From Aeromicrobium tamlense (lineage in GTDB: Bacteria; Actinomycetota; Actinomycetes; Propionibacteriales; Nocardioidaceae), in the NCBI RefSeq assembly GCF_013408555.1, contig NZ_JACBZN010000001.1, forward strand, positions 124,001 through 188,000: a DNA stretch of 64,000 nt, written 5' to 3'. A program made the position numbers and the translations under genes. Position 1 is the stretch's first letter; each line of letters opens with the position of its first letter. Below, one piece after another: positions 17,542-32,906 of this stretch. The notes below the pieces were generated by a model. That model saw only the letters and a list, made by a program, of their open reading frames with translations, was not told the DNA's origin and searched no databases.

Positions 17542-18054
17542 TCAGGAGAACAGCGAGATCAGCGAGAGGTCGGAGTAGTCCGACGTGCTGGTCGAGGACG
17601 ACGCGACGCCGATCATGATCAGCACGATCACGAAGACGAACACCACGACGCCGATGATCAGCAGGACGCTGCCGATGATGCCCAGGATGCGGCCGGCCTG
17701 CGCCTCGCCGCGACCGTCGTAGACGCCCGGGTTCGCATCGATCTCGGCGACGGCGCGGTTGCCCATCACCCAGGCGAAGGGCGCCAGGACGCCGCACACG
17801 ATGAGGCCCAGGATGCCCAGGATGAGCACGAGGGTGGCCTTGGGGTGCTTGGGCGGGGGAGCGCCCCACTGCTGCTGGCCGGGCGCGCCCCACTGCTGCT
17901 GACCGGGGTACGGCTGGCCGGGCTGGGCGCCGTAGGGCTGCTGGCCGGGGTACGCGGGCTGTCCGGAGTGTCCGGGCTGCTCGGGGCCCGGGGTGGGGTC
18001 GTTCGGCTGCTGACCCGAGGAATCGCCGGGGTACGGCGGCTGGTTGTCGCTCAT
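17542..18054 (-). CDS. DUF4190-like two-helix membrane protein with P/Q/G-rich N-terminus
   Basis: 170 aa. Residues 1-70 are low-complexity proline/glutamine/glycine-rich, with repeats of the type PYPGQQ and QQWGAPG. They precede two membrane segments (TLVLILGILGLIVCGVLAPF and IGSVLLIIGVVVFVFVIVLI) separated by a short loop with NRAVAEIDANPGVYDGRGEA, the DUF4190 pattern. Function unknown; such proteins are common in actinobacteria. The ATG overlaps the stop of the upstream deaminase gene by 4 nt, so both are read from one transcript. Convergent with murB, only 16 bp away; GTCGGCGCC (17508-17516) and its complement at 17528-17536 could form a weak shared terminator. Confidence 0.78.
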   Translation of the reverse strand: MSDNQPPYPGDSSGQQPNDPTPGPEQPGHSGQPAYPGQQPYGAQPGQPYPGQQQWGAPGQQQWGAPPPKHPKATLVLILGILGLIVCGVLAPFAWVMGNRAVAEIDANPGVYDGRGEAQAGRILGIIGSVLLIIGVVVFVFVIVLIMIGVASSSTSTSDYSDLSLISLFS

Positions 18055-19082
18055 GGCGCCATCGTTCCACGTGCGTCGGTCAGCCAGGCCTCGACACCCG
18101 CGAGGGCGGAGGCGCGCAGGTCGTCCGGGGCGTGCGAGGCGCGCAGCGACCGCCGGGCCAGCTCGGCGAGCTCCTCGTCGCTGAAGTTCTGCGCGGCGCG
18201 CAGGAGGGCGTACTGGCCCGCGAGGCGGGTGCCGAACAGCAGGGGGTCGTCGGCGCCGAGGGCGACGTCGACCCCGGCCTCGAGCAGGTCGCGCACCGGG
18301 ACCTCGTCGATCGTGGCGTAGACGCCGAGCGCGACGTTGGAGGCAGGGCACACCTCGAGGCCGATCCCGGCGTTCGCGATCGTCTCCAGCAGCCGGGGAT
18401 CCTCGGCCGCCCGCACGCCGTGGCCCAGCCGGTGGGGCGCGAGGTGGGTGAGGCACTGGCGCACGTGGTCGGGCCCGCGCAGCTCGCCACCGTGGGGCGC
18501 CAGCACGAGTCCCGCGCGGTCGGCGATGCGGAACGCCGGGCCGAACGCGGCCGTGTCGCCCCGCCGCTCGTCGTTGGAGAGCCCGAATCCGTGCACGCCG
18601 CGGCCCGCGTACTGCGCCGCGAGGCGGGCGAGGGTGCGCGCGTCCATCGGGTGCCGCGTGCGGTTGGCCGCCACGATGAGGCTCATCCCCAGGCCGGTCG
18701 AGGCCGAGGCGTCACGCACCGCGTCCAGCACGAGGTCGGTGAACGCGGTGATGCCGCCGAAGCGCGCGGCGAAGCCGGAGGGGTCGACCTGGATCTCGGT
18801 CCACACGCAGCCGTCGGCGAGATCGTCCTCGGCGGCCTCGCGCACGAGGCGGCGCACGTCGTCCTCCGTGCGCAGGACCGAGCGCGCCACGTCGTAGAGT
18901 CGCTGGAAGCGGAACCAGCCCTTCTCGTCGGCGGCGGAGAGCTGCGGCGGCCACTCCTCGACGAGCGCCGAGGGCAGGTGCACGCCGTCGCGCTCGGCCA
19001 GCTCGATGAGCGTGCCGTGACGCATCGACCCGGTGAAGTGCAGGTGCAGGTGAGCCTTGGGAAGAGTCGTCAGGGGCCGCAC
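18051..19082 (-). CDS. Adenosine deaminase family metallohydrolase
   Basis: 343 aa, amidohydrolase-fold deaminase of adenosine or a related nucleoside. Metal ligands H13 and H15 sit in HLHLHFTGS, which departs from the canonical ELHxHLDG (E to H, LD to FT). The catalytic glutamate is in HGGE (usual HAGE). RLGHGV, CPASNVALG and GADDP complete the active-site pattern. The variant first motif is, from memory, frequent in actinobacterial members and leaves the exact substrate open (adenosine, aminofutalosine or other). GTG 19082 is the only start that keeps the first motif; no strong ribosome-binding site is seen. Overlaps the DUF4190-like gene. Confidence 0.85.
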   Translation of the reverse strand: MRPLTTLPKAHLHLHFTGSMRHGTLIELAERDGVHLPSALVEEWPPQLSAADEKGWFRFQRLYDVARSVLRTEDDVRRLVREAAEDDLADGCVWTEIQVDPSGFAARFGGITAFTDLVLDAVRDASASTGLGMSLIVAANRTRHPMDARTLARLAAQYAGRGVHGFGLSNDERRGDTAAFGPAFRIADRAGLVLAPHGGELRGPDHVRQCLTHLAPHRLGHGVRAAEDPRLLETIANAGIGLEVCPASNVALGVYATIDEVPVRDLLEAGVDVALGADDPLLFGTRLAGQYALLRAAQNFSDEELAELARRSLRASHAPDDLRASALAGVEAWLTDARGTMAP

Positions 19083-19137
19083 GCGGCCATCGTGTCACGG
19101 CCGTGGGAGAGGGGCTCGGGGGACACCGGGGAAGCCC

Positions 19138-19169
19138 GGTTTCGCATTCGTGGCCCGGCCGCGTACACT
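19138..19169 (+). promoter_or_regulatory. Promoter of tRNA-Trp / secE / nusG (GGTTTC-N20-TACACT)
   Basis: TACACT at 19164-19169 with GGTTTC at 19138-19143, 20 nt apart. It resembles the GATTTG-N21 class but is one base shorter and diverges at the second position. It lies 52 nt before tRNA-Trp. Confidence 0.5.
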
Positions 19170-19221
19170 TGACGAAACCGGCGAAACTCACCCTGTTTCG
19201 TCATGCCCGGAACCGGGCGAA

Positions 19222-19294
19222 AGGGCACTGGCGCAACTGGCAGCGCATCGGTCTCCAAAACCGAAGGTTGGGGGTTCAAGTCCCTCGTGCCCTG
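19222..19294 (+). tRNA. tRNA-Trp (CCA)
   Basis: 73 nt. Acceptor AGGGCAC (19222-19228) pairs with GTGCCCT (19287-19293), discriminator G. Anticodon stem TCGGT/ACCGA with loop CTCCAAA (anticodon CCA). T-loop GTTCAAGTC. Directly upstream of secE, the standard actinobacterial order. Confidence 0.97.
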
Positions 19295-19336
19295 CAAGGT
19301 CGGCGGTGAGCCGACACCGTTCGACGAAGGAGCACC

Positions 19337-19558
19337 GTGAGCGAGAATCACGAACTGGCCGGGACGCGCACCAAGCGCACGTCCCCGCTCACGTTCTACC
19401 GCCAGGTGGTCGCCGAGCTGCGCAAGGTGGTGTGGCCGACCCGTCCGCAGGTCGTCAACTACTTCTTCGTCGTGCTCGTCTTCGTGCTGATCATGATGGC
19501 GTTCGTCTCCGCACTGGACTACGCGTTCGGCAAGGCCGCGTTCGCCATCTTCGCCTAG
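19337..19558 (+). CDS. secE: Preprotein translocase subunit SecE
   Basis: 73-aa single-span clamp subunit of the SecYEG channel. The amphipathic surface helix [19 protein letters not shown] with the conserved KVVWPT is followed by one membrane segment ([20 protein letters not shown]). GTG start with a GAAGGAG site upstream. Between tRNA-Trp and nusG; 16 nt separate it from nusG. Confidence 0.97.
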   Translation: MSENHELAGTRTKRTSPLTFYRQVVAELRKVVWPTRPQVVNYFFVVLVFVLIMMAFVSALDYAFGKAAFAIFA

Positions 19559-19574
19559 ACCAAGGACTGACATC

Positions 19575-20363
19575 TTGACCTCCGAATTCGACGAGACCGA
19601 CGCGCCCGTGGACGAGACGTCCGCGCACGAGCCGTCGTCCGACGAGACCCCCGACGCCGAGGGCGCGGACGAGGCCGCCGACGCCGACACCGACGCCGCG
19701 ACCGAGACCTCCGAGGCCGACGCGGCCGACGCGGCCGACGAGGAGTCCGTCGACCCCCTGCAGGAGTTCCGCGACCGCCTCTGGAGCCAGCCCGGCGACT
19801 GGTACGTGATCCACACGTACGCCGGCATGGAGAAGCGCGTCCAGCAGAACCTCGAGAACCGCAAGGTCGCGCTCAACGCCGAGGACTACATCCACGAGAT
19901 CGTCGTGCCGACCGAAGAGGTCGCCGAGATCAAGAACGGCCAGCGCAAGCTCGTCAAGCGCACCGTGCTCCCGGGCTACGTGCTCGTCCGCATGGACCTC
20001 ACCGACGACTCGTGGGGCGTCGTGCGCCACACGCCGTCGGTCACCGGATTCGTCGGCAACGCGCACCAGCCGGTGCCGCTGAGCCTGTCCGAGGTCGAGA
20101 AGATGCTCGCCCCGGCCGTCGAGGCCGAGGTCGCCGCGGAGGCCACCGCCACCGCCGAGCCGCAGCAGAGCGCACCCGCCAAGGTCGAGTTCAGCGACTT
20201 CGCCGCCGGCGACTCGGTCCTCGTCATCGACGGGCCGTTCGCCACGCTGCACGCGACGATCACCGAGATCAACCTCGAGGGCCAGAAGGTCAAGGGCCTC
20301 GTCGAGATCTTCGGTCGCGAGACCTCGGTCGAGCTGCCGTTCGACTACATCCAGAAGGTTTGA
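19575..20363 (+). CDS. nusG: Transcription termination/antitermination protein NusG
   Basis: Elongation factor that binds RNA polymerase and Rho or ribosomal S10. 262 aa, longer than E. coli NusG (181). Residues 1-60 are an acidic, threonine-rich extension; the NGN domain starts at [20 protein letters not shown]; the KOW domain ([20 protein letters not shown]) is near residues 212-255, after an Ala/Glu-rich linker. The start is TTG at 19575, with AAGGA 8 nt upstream and no better in-frame ATG or GTG. The acidic N-terminus is typical of actinobacteria. Confidence 0.96.
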   Translation: MTSEFDETDAPVDETSAHEPSSDETPDAEGADEAADADTDAATETSEADAADAADEESVDPLQEFRDRLWSQPGDWYVIHTYAGMEKRVQQNLENRKVALNAEDYIHEIVVPTEEVAEIKNGQRKLVKRTVLPGYVLVRMDLTDDSWGVVRHTPSVTGFVGNAHQPVPLSLSEVEKMLAPAVEAEVAAEATATAEPQQSAPAKVEFSDFAAGDSVLVIDGPFATLHATITEINLEGQKVKGLVEIFGRETSVELPFDYIQKV

Positions 20364-20445
20364 TCGCCCCGCGATCAAAGGTCGGTCGCCGAGCCGTTCG
20401 AGCGGTGACGGACACAGAACGCACAACCAGTTAGAAGGACCCGAA

Positions 20446-20877
20446 ATGCCTCCCAAGAAGAAGGTCGCAGCTGTCGTCAAGGTGCAGCTGCAGGCCGGCC
20501 AGGCCAACCCGGCGCCGCCCGTCGGCACCGCGCTCGGCCCGCACGGCGTCAACATCATGGACTTCTGCAAGGCGTACAACGCCCAGACCGAGTCCATGCG
20601 CGGCAACGTCGTCCCCGTCGAGATCACGATCTACGAGGACCGCTCGTTCACCTTCATCACGAAGACGCCGCCGGCCGCCGAGCTGATCAAGAAGGCCGCC
20701 GGCCTGTCGAAGGGCTCGTCCGTCCCGAACAAGGACAAGGTCGGCAAGCTCACCAAGGATCAGGTGCGCGAGATCGCCCAGACGAAGATGCCCGACATCA
20801 ACGCCAACGACATCGACGGCGCCATGAAGATCGTCGAGGGAACCGCCCGCTCCATGGGCGTCACCATCGACGGCTGA
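20446..20877 (+). CDS. rplK: 50S ribosomal protein L11
   Basis: 143 aa, binds the GTPase-associated region of 23S rRNA. Starts [20 protein letters not shown], followed by the proline-rich [22 protein letters not shown], both conserved. The C-terminal RNA-binding domain with [14 protein letters not shown] and [10 protein letters not shown] is complete. ATG 20446 follows an AGAAGGA site. 73 nt before rplA. Confidence 0.98.
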   Translation: MPPKKKVAAVVKVQLQAGQANPAPPVGTALGPHGVNIMDFCKAYNAQTESMRGNVVPVEITIYEDRSFTFITKTPPAAELIKKAAGLSKGSSVPNKDKVGKLTKDQVREIAQTKMPDINANDIDGAMKIVEGTARSMGVTIDG

Positions 20878-20950
20878 ACCACCCCGAACATCCCCCGTGG
20901 AAGGGCCAGCTGGGCCCGCACCACACCTGGTACAGAGAGAGAAGCCAGTC

Positions 20951-21667
20951 ATGACACAGCGCAGCAAGGCGTACCGCGCCGTCGCCGAGAAGATCGACCG
21001 CGACGCGCTCTACACGCCGCTCCAGGCCACCACCCTGGCCAAGGAGTCCGGCTCCACCAAGTACGACTCGACCGTCGACGCCGTCGTGCGTCTCGGCGTC
21101 GATCCCCGCAAGGCGGACCAGATGGTGCGTGGCACCGTCAACCTGCCGCACGGGACCGGCAAGACCGCCCGGGTCCTGGTCTTCGCCACCGGCGCCAACG
21201 CCGATGCCGCTCGTGAGGCCGGTGCCGACTTCGTCGGTGCCGACGAGCTCGTCGACAAGATCAACGAGGGCTGGCTCGACTTCGACGCCGTCGTCGCCAC
21301 GCCCGACATGATGGGCAAGGTCGGCCGCCTCGGTCGTGTCCTCGGCCCCCGCAACCTGATGCCGAACCCCAAGACCGGCACCGTCACCACCGACGTGGCC
21401 AAGGCCGTCGGCGACATCAAGGGCGGCAAGATCGAGTTCCGCGTGGACCGTCACGCCAACGTCCACTTCATCGTGGGCAAGGCGTCGTTCTCGGCCGAGC
21501 AGCTCGCCGAGAACTACGGCACCGCCATCGAGGAGATCCTGCGTCTCAAGCCGGCCAGCTCGAAGGGCCGCTACATCAAGCGCGCCACGATCTCCACCAC
21601 GAACGGCCCCGGCATCCCGGTCGACCCCTCGCGCTCGCGCAACTGGGCGGTCGACGAGGAGGCCTGA
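20951..21667 (+). CDS. rplA: 50S ribosomal protein L1
   Basis: 238 aa, L1-stalk protein and, in several bacteria, autogenous repressor of the L11-L1 mRNA. Conserved RNA-contact region [20 protein letters not shown] followed by GTVT, and the C-terminal [19 protein letters not shown] 20951 is used because it gives the standard N-terminus ([13 protein letters not shown]) and follows GAGAGAGAAG; an earlier in-frame start at 20897 overlaps the spacer and adds non-homologous residues. A terminator follows. Confidence 0.97.
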   Translation: MTQRSKAYRAVAEKIDRDALYTPLQATTLAKESGSTKYDSTVDAVVRLGVDPRKADQMVRGTVNLPHGTGKTARVLVFATGANADAAREAGADFVGADELVDKINEGWLDFDAVVATPDMMGKVGRLGRVLGPRNLMPNPKTGTVTTDVAKAVGDIKGGKIEFRVDRHANVHFIVGKASFSAEQLAENYGTAIEEILRLKPASSKGRYIKRATISTTNGPGIPVDPSRSRNWAVDEEA

Positions 21668-21682
21668 GCCTTCACGTTCACC

Positions 21683-21719
21683 CGACGACGCCGTCCTCCT
21701 CGCGAGGGCGGCGTCGTCG
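21683..21719 (+). terminator. Terminator after rplA
   Basis: 11-bp outer stem CGACGACGCCG (21683-21693) with its complement at 21709-21719; an inner CCTC/GAGG pairing shortens the loop. It separates rplK-rplA from the lipoprotein gene. Confidence 0.8.
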
Positions 21720-21765
21720 CGTTCGCATGCAGGGCTGGTGGGTCCCGCCGGGTAGGGTCGGCGGC

Positions 21766-22605
21766 ATGAGGAAGACGCTCGGGATCTCGCTCGCCGCCGG
21801 CCTGCTGGCACTCACCTCCGCCTGTGGCGGCTCCGGGGACGGTGACACCACGCCGGCCGCCTCCGACGGCCCCAGCGCCGCGGCCGCCGCGAAGGAGCCG
21901 GCCGCGGCTCCGGCCGAGGGCGAGCTCACGCAGGACAACTTCGTCGAGCGCCTCAGCGCGGCCCAGCTCGAGGCCGGCAGCGCCCACATGGAGATGACCT
22001 CCGGCATGGGCGGCCAGTCCATCACGATGAACGGCGACGTGCAGATGGCCGAGTCGGTCACCGACTCCGCCTCGCACCTCACGATGGACATGGGCGCGAT
22101 GACGATGGACCTGCGCCTGGTCGAGGGCGTGATGTACCTCAAGATGGGCGAGATGACCGGCGGCAAGTACGCCAAGATCGACCTCACCGATCCCGACAGC
22201 CCGCTGGCGAAGCAGTACGGCTCGATGGCCGACCAGGCCGACCCCACGGCGCAGCTGGAGACCTTCAAGTCCGCGCTGGTCGAGTTCGACAACCAGGGCG
22301 ACGGCGGCCAGGTCGACGGCGTCGACACGACGAGGATCGAGGTCGCGGTCGACACCGCCAAGGTGCTCGAGGAGCAGGGCCAGCAGCTGCCGAAGTCGAT
22401 GCCGAAGGAGCTGCGCTACGTCATGCACGTCGGCGCCGACGACCTCCTGCGCAAGATGACGATGGACCTGGCCGGCACCGAGAGCACCATCACCTGGAGC
22501 AAGTGGGGTGAGCCCGTCGAGGTCGAGGCCCCGGCCAAGGACGAGATCTCGGACATGAAGGGCCTCGGCGCGTTCCCGACCGCCGACCCCACGCGCGAGG
22601 GCTGA
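21766..22605 (+). CDS. Secreted lipoprotein, LppX/LprG-like fold candidate
   Basis: 279 aa. A signal peptide ends in lipobox LTSAC, so the mature protein starts at Cys20 and should be anchored on the outer face of the membrane. A low-complexity Ala/Pro linker follows (to ~residue 50), then a domain with ELTQDNFVERLSAAQLEAGS and alternating Met/Gly strands (MEMTSGMGGQSITMNGDVQM). This resembles the LppX/LprAFG lipid-carrier fold of actinobacteria; that assignment is inferred from pattern, not from a search. ATG 21766 is leaderless (TAGGGT at 21753-21758, 7-nt gap). It sits between rplA and the rplJ promoter. Confidence 0.75.
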   Translation: MRKTLGISLAAGLLALTSACGGSGDGDTTPAASDGPSAAAAAKEPAAAPAEGELTQDNFVERLSAAQLEAGSAHMEMTSGMGGQSITMNGDVQMAESVTDSASHLTMDMGAMTMDLRLVEGVMYLKMGEMTGGKYAKIDLTDPDSPLAKQYGSMADQADPTAQLETFKSALVEFDNQGDGGQVDGVDTTRIEVAVDTAKVLEEQGQQLPKSMPKELRYVMHVGADDLLRKMTMDLAGTESTITWSKWGEPVEVEAPAKDEISDMKGLGAFPTADPTREG

Positions 22606-22613
22606 GCGACCCC

Positions 22614-22646
22614 GATTTGGAGGAACCACCGGCGGCCGCCTAGACT
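22614..22646 (+). promoter_or_regulatory. Promoter of rplJ-rplL (GATTTG-N21-TAGACT)
   Basis: GATTTG at 22614-22619 and TAGACT at 22641-22646 separated by 21 nt. Nine bases downstream of the lipoprotein stop. Confidence 0.72.
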
Positions 22647-22652
22647 GGACGA

Positions 22653-22821
22653 GCCGAAGACCGCCGGTGGTGTCTCCCACGAGTCACCCGAAGTGCCCGA
22701 GAGGGCGACCTGCGCAGGTGCAGATCAGGGTTCGTCCCTGCGTTCACACGAGCGTCCTGTGCCAGTGGCACGGGACGCTCTTCTCGTGCAGGTGGTCTTC
22801 GCATGACAGTGAAGGAGACCC
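22653..22821 (+). ncRNA. Structured 5' leader of rplJ (candidate L10 leader)
   Basis: About 170 nt of untranslated RNA between the rplJ promoter and its start. It contains a 14-bp hairpin with one G-U pair, GAGCGTCCTGTGCC at 22750-22763 and its partner at 22767-22780, loop AGT, followed by TTCTCG, which could act as an attenuator. Upstream lies a GCGACCTGCGCAGGTGCAG segment. Autogenous control by L10-L12 binding to such leaders is established in other bacteria. Here only position and structure support it. Confidence 0.5.
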
Positions 22822-23457
22822 ATGGCACGCCCGGACAAGGCAGCAGCCGTCGCCGAGCTCGCGGACAGCTTCCGCGAGTCCAACGGCGCGGTGCTCACCG
22901 AGTACCGCGGCCTCAACGTCAAGCAGCTGCAGGATCTGCGGCGCGCGCTTGGCGATGCCGCGAGCTATGCCGTCGCCAAGAACACGCTGACCAAGATCGC
23001 CGCGAGGGATGCCGGCCTCGAGCTCGACGAGTCGTTGCTCACCGGTCCCACCGCGATCGCCTTCATCACGGGCGATCCGGTCGATGCGGCGAAGGGTCTG
23101 CGCGACTTCGCGAAGGCTAACCCCGCTCTCGTCCTGAAGGGCGGCTTCCTCGAGGGGAAGACGCTCTCCGCCGACGAGATCAACAAGCTGGCCGACCTCG
23201 AGTCGCGCGAGGTCCTCCTCGCCAAGCTCGCTGGTGGCCTCAAGGCCAACCTGGCCAAGGCCGCGGGGCTGTTCAACGCCCCGCTGTCGCAGGCGGCCCG
23301 CACCATCGCGGCGCTGCAGGCGAAGGCCGAAGCCGATCCGTCGGTCCTGGCTGCGGGTGCTCCCGCCGCCGAGACCGCCGAGCAGGCACCCGCCGACGAG
23401 GCCCCCGCGGCCGAGTCGGACACCGAGAACGTCGAGACCGACGTCACCGAGGGCTGA
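22822..23457 (+). CDS. rplJ: 50S ribosomal protein L10
   Basis: 211 aa, base of the L12 stalk. N-terminal domain with [20 protein letters not shown], then the helical L12-binding region around residues 135-170. The last ~40 residues ([20 protein letters not shown] onward) are an acidic Ala/Pro/Glu tail absent from E. coli L10 (165 aa) and typical of actinobacteria. ATG 22822 follows GGAGA. 57 nt before rplL. Confidence 0.97.
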   Translation: MARPDKAAAVAELADSFRESNGAVLTEYRGLNVKQLQDLRRALGDAASYAVAKNTLTKIAARDAGLELDESLLTGPTAIAFITGDPVDAAKGLRDFAKANPALVLKGGFLEGKTLSADEINKLADLESREVLLAKLAGGLKANLAKAAGLFNAPLSQAARTIAALQAKAEADPSVLAAGAPAAETAEQAPADEAPAAESDTENVETDVTEG

Positions 23458-23514
23458 ACCGCCCGATTCCCATCGGGACCCCCTCGGGGTCTCATTGCAG
23501 AAAGGACGCCAATC

Positions 23515-23907
23515 ATGGCGAAGCTGAGCACCGACGAGCTGTTGGATGCCTTCAAGGAGATGACGCTGATCGAGCTCTCGGAGTTCGTGAAGCAGTTCGA
23601 GGAGACCTTCGAGGTCACCGCCGCCGCTCCGGTGGCCGTGGCTGCCGCGGGCGCTCCCGCCGCTGGTGGCGGCGACGCCGCCGCCGCTGAGGAGAAGGAC
23701 GAGTTCGACGTCGTCCTCGAGTCGGCCGGCGACAAGAAGATCCAGGTCATCAAGGAGGTCCGTGGCCTCACGAGCCTGGGCCTGAAGGAGGCCAAGGACC
23801 TCGTCGAGGGCGCCCCCAAGGCCGTCCTCGAGGGTGTCAACAAGGAGACCGCCGACAAGGCCAAGGAGGCCCTCGAGGCCGCCGGCGCCACGATCACCCT
23901 CAAGTGA
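23515..23907 (+). CDS. rplL: 50S ribosomal protein L7/L12
   Basis: 130-aa acidic stalk protein that recruits translational GTPases. N-terminal dimerisation domain ([20 protein letters not shown]), Ala/Gly hinge ([18 protein letters not shown]), and the C-terminal domain with [23 protein letters not shown] 23515 follows AGAAAGGA. A terminator-like hairpin comes 20 nt after the stop and probably reduces read-through into rpoB. Confidence 0.98.
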   Translation: MAKLSTDELLDAFKEMTLIELSEFVKQFEETFEVTAAAPVAVAAAGAPAAGGGDAAAAEEKDEFDVVLESAGDKKIQVIKEVRGLTSLGLKEAKDLVEGAPKAVLEGVNKETADKAKEALEAAGATITLK

Positions 23908-23926
23908 TCTTCGGCTGACTGCTCGC

Positions 23927-23966
23927 GCGAAGGCGCTCGTTCCCCTCGGGGGACGGGCGTCTTCGC
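23927..23966 (+). terminator. Terminator or attenuator between rplL and rpoB
   Basis: Long imperfect hairpin, arms 23927-23945 and ~23949-23966 (GCGAAGGCG..TTCCCC with GGGGACGGGCGTCTTCGC), followed by CGTTTCC. An attenuator between rplL and rpoBC is known in other bacteria. Confidence 0.7.
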
Positions 23967-24012
23967 CGTTTCCGGGGGAGTGTCGAATTCGCCGGGAGCA
24001 AAGGGGAAACGA

Positions 24013-24030
24013 ATGATCGTTCCCGATCAT
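24013..24030. promoter_or_regulatory. Palindrome upstream of rpoB promoter (candidate operator)
   Basis: ATGATCG (24013-24019), 4-nt spacer, CGATCAT (24024-24030), a perfect 7+7 inverted repeat in otherwise non-coding DNA, 23 bp upstream of the -35 hexamer. The site resembles a dimer-binding operator, but no regulator can be named. Confidence 0.35.
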
Positions 24031-24053
24031 CGCGCCGATGTCAAGACCCGGGG

Positions 24054-24082
24054 TTGATATCGGAGTGTCGGCGCGATAGGCT
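24054..24082 (+). promoter_or_regulatory. rpoBC promoter (TTGATA-N17-TAGGCT)
   Basis: TTGATA at 24054-24059 and TAGGCT at 24077-24082, 17 nt apart: a near-consensus housekeeping promoter, unlike the GATTTG-N21 class used by ribosomal operons here. It gives a leader of about 185 nt. Confidence 0.72.
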
Positions 24083-24088
24083 TGAGGT

Positions 24089-24273
24089 TCGCGCCCACTT
24101 TGTCATGCCCTGGTTCCGTCCTGCTCGCTGTGTGCAGGACTTGACGGGGCTCCCGAAGCGTGCGCGCACACGGCACCAGCCGTGTGGTGGAGCGGCACGA
24201 GCCGCTCGACGACAACTGAAGAGTACAGAACCGCCACGTTCACCGCATGCGAGTTCCTTCGGAAGGACTTCTC
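24089..24273 (+). other. Structured untranslated leader of rpoB
   Basis: Two consecutive 7-bp hairpins share the core CGGCAC-A/G-AGCCG: ACACGGC/GCCGTGT at 24168-24185 (loop ACCA) and GAGCGGC/GCCGCTC at 24190-24207 (loop ACGA). A small hairpin, TCCTT (24255-24259) with AAGGA (24263-24267), occludes the ribosome-binding site. No other gene is seen in the 366 bp between rplL and rpoB. Confidence 0.5.
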
Positions 24274-27816
<3,543 letters not shown>

Positions 27817-27857
27817 GTCCGGACTCCACACACCTTTCGAAAGGGAAAGAAGACACC

Positions 27858-31682
<3,825 letters not shown>

Positions 31683-31690
31683 GTCAACGC

Positions 31691-31722
31691 GAAGGGGCCC
31701 TGCCGATCGGCAGGGCCCCTTC
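31691..31722 (+). terminator. Terminator after rpoC (32-bp perfect palindrome)
   Basis: GAAGGGGCCCTGCC at 31691-31704 and its complement at 31709-31722 around a self-complementary GATC. It could also serve the convergent acyltransferase gene. Confidence 0.92.
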
Positions 31723-31748
31723 GTCATGCCCGGGCGGAGGCGCCGGGC

Positions 31749-32906
31749 TCAGCGGAGGTGGTGGTGACTCGGCGGCCGGTGCGCACGGCGGGGGAGGGTG
31801 CGCTCGACGCCGCGGTCCCACACGTCGGGGTGATCGCCCGGGAGGTGCTGGGTGTCCTCGCTCGGGTCGCGGAACATCCACGTCAGTCGCGGCTCGAAGA
31901 CCGGGCGGAATACCGTGGCGACCGGCTTCGTCATGAGCAGGTTGGCCACGATCGTCGCGGTGGCGATGCAGCCCAGCACGGCGGTGGCGCCGTAGGGCTC
32001 GATGCGCTGCCACAGGTCGAAGTGACGGTCGAGCCACAGGATGACGAAGCCGTGCAGCAGGTAGCAGTAGAAGGTGCGCCCGCCCATCGTCGTGGTCCAC
32101 GAGCGGCCCCGCGGCACGAGCGAGAGGGCGGCCAGCGTGAGCACGAAGGCGATCACGAGCAGCAGCGCCCGGATCGCGATGCCCTCGAGCGGACCCGCGC
32201 CGAGCTCGTCGTAGCGGGCCTTCCACAGCAGCCACGTCGTGAGCGGCCAGCGGTCGGCCCAGGACTGCGCGAACGCCAGGCAGACGACGAAGGAGCCGCC
32301 CAGCAGCACCGCCGCGACGATGCGGTTGCGCGCGTGACCCAGCCACAGGAAGACCTCGCGGTCGAAGTGCAGCCCGATGACGTAGAACGGCAGCAGGCCG
32401 AGGACCTTCGGCAGCGCCAGCACGTTGGGGATCTCGATGAGGCCGGCGAGCAGGGAGATCAGCACGGCGGTGGTGATCGGGTACTTCAGGGCCCGCCAGA
32501 TGGGGGTCGTCAGACGCCAGATGAACAGGGCGGCCAGGAACCAGCCGAGCCACTGCGGCGACAGGATCATGAAGTGCTCGGGCTCGCCGTCGTAGTGGCG
32601 GGTGATCAGCTGCAGGCCGGTCTCGACGATGAGGTACGGCACGATCAGGGTCGACACGATGCGCCGGATCTGGCGGAAGTCGCCCACGTAGTGACGAGCC
32701 GTGTAGCCCGAGATCAGCACGAAGAACGGCATGTGGAACAGGTAGATCCACGTGTAGACGCCGCGGGCGGAGTCCATCACCACCAGCTCGGTCAGGGAGT
32801 GGCCGATGACGACCAGGAGCATGACCCAGTACCGCGCGTTGTCGAGGTAGGCGACGCGCTCCTTGGGTGCAGAGGTGCTGACCGGCAGCGGATCGAGACG
32901 ACTCAT
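31749..32906 (-). CDS. Acyltransferase 3 family membrane protein
   Basis: 385 aa with about ten hydrophobic helices. The N-terminus (RVAYLDNARYWVMLLVVIGH) followed by FHMPFFVLISGYTARHYVG has the layout of Acyltransferase 3 proteins, fucose 4-O-acetylase-like branch, which acylate extracellular or cell-wall sugars. The conserved early Arg and His are present. Acyl donor and acceptor cannot be predicted. The His/Pro/Arg-rich tail (RRAHRPPSHHHLR) is cytosolic or disordered. The ATG at 32906 overlaps the stop of a 28-codon leaderless mini-ORF. Convergent with rpoC. Confidence 0.85.
   Translation of the reverse strand: MSRLDPLPVSTSAPKERVAYLDNARYWVMLLVVIGHSLTELVVMDSARGVYTWIYLFHMPFFVLISGYTARHYVGDFRQIRRIVSTLIVPYLIVETGLQLITRHYDGEPEHFMILSPQWLGWFLAALFIWRLTTPIWRALKYPITTAVLISLLAGLIEIPNVLALPKVLGLLPFYVIGLHFDREVFLWLGHARNRIVAAVLLGGSFVVCLAFAQSWADRWPLTTWLLWKARYDELGAGPLEGIAIRALLLVIAFVLTLAALSLVPRGRSWTTTMGGRTFYCYLLHGFVILWLDRHFDLWQRIEPYGATAVLGCIATATIVANLLMTKPVATVFRPVFEPRLTWMFRDPSEDTQHLPGDHPDVWDRGVERTLPRRAHRPPSHHHLR

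Noticed and set aside
24247-24273. ATG 24247 as rpoB start
   Set aside because: It would place the strong GGAAGGA site inside the coding region; TTG 24274 follows that site and matches mycobacterial usage.
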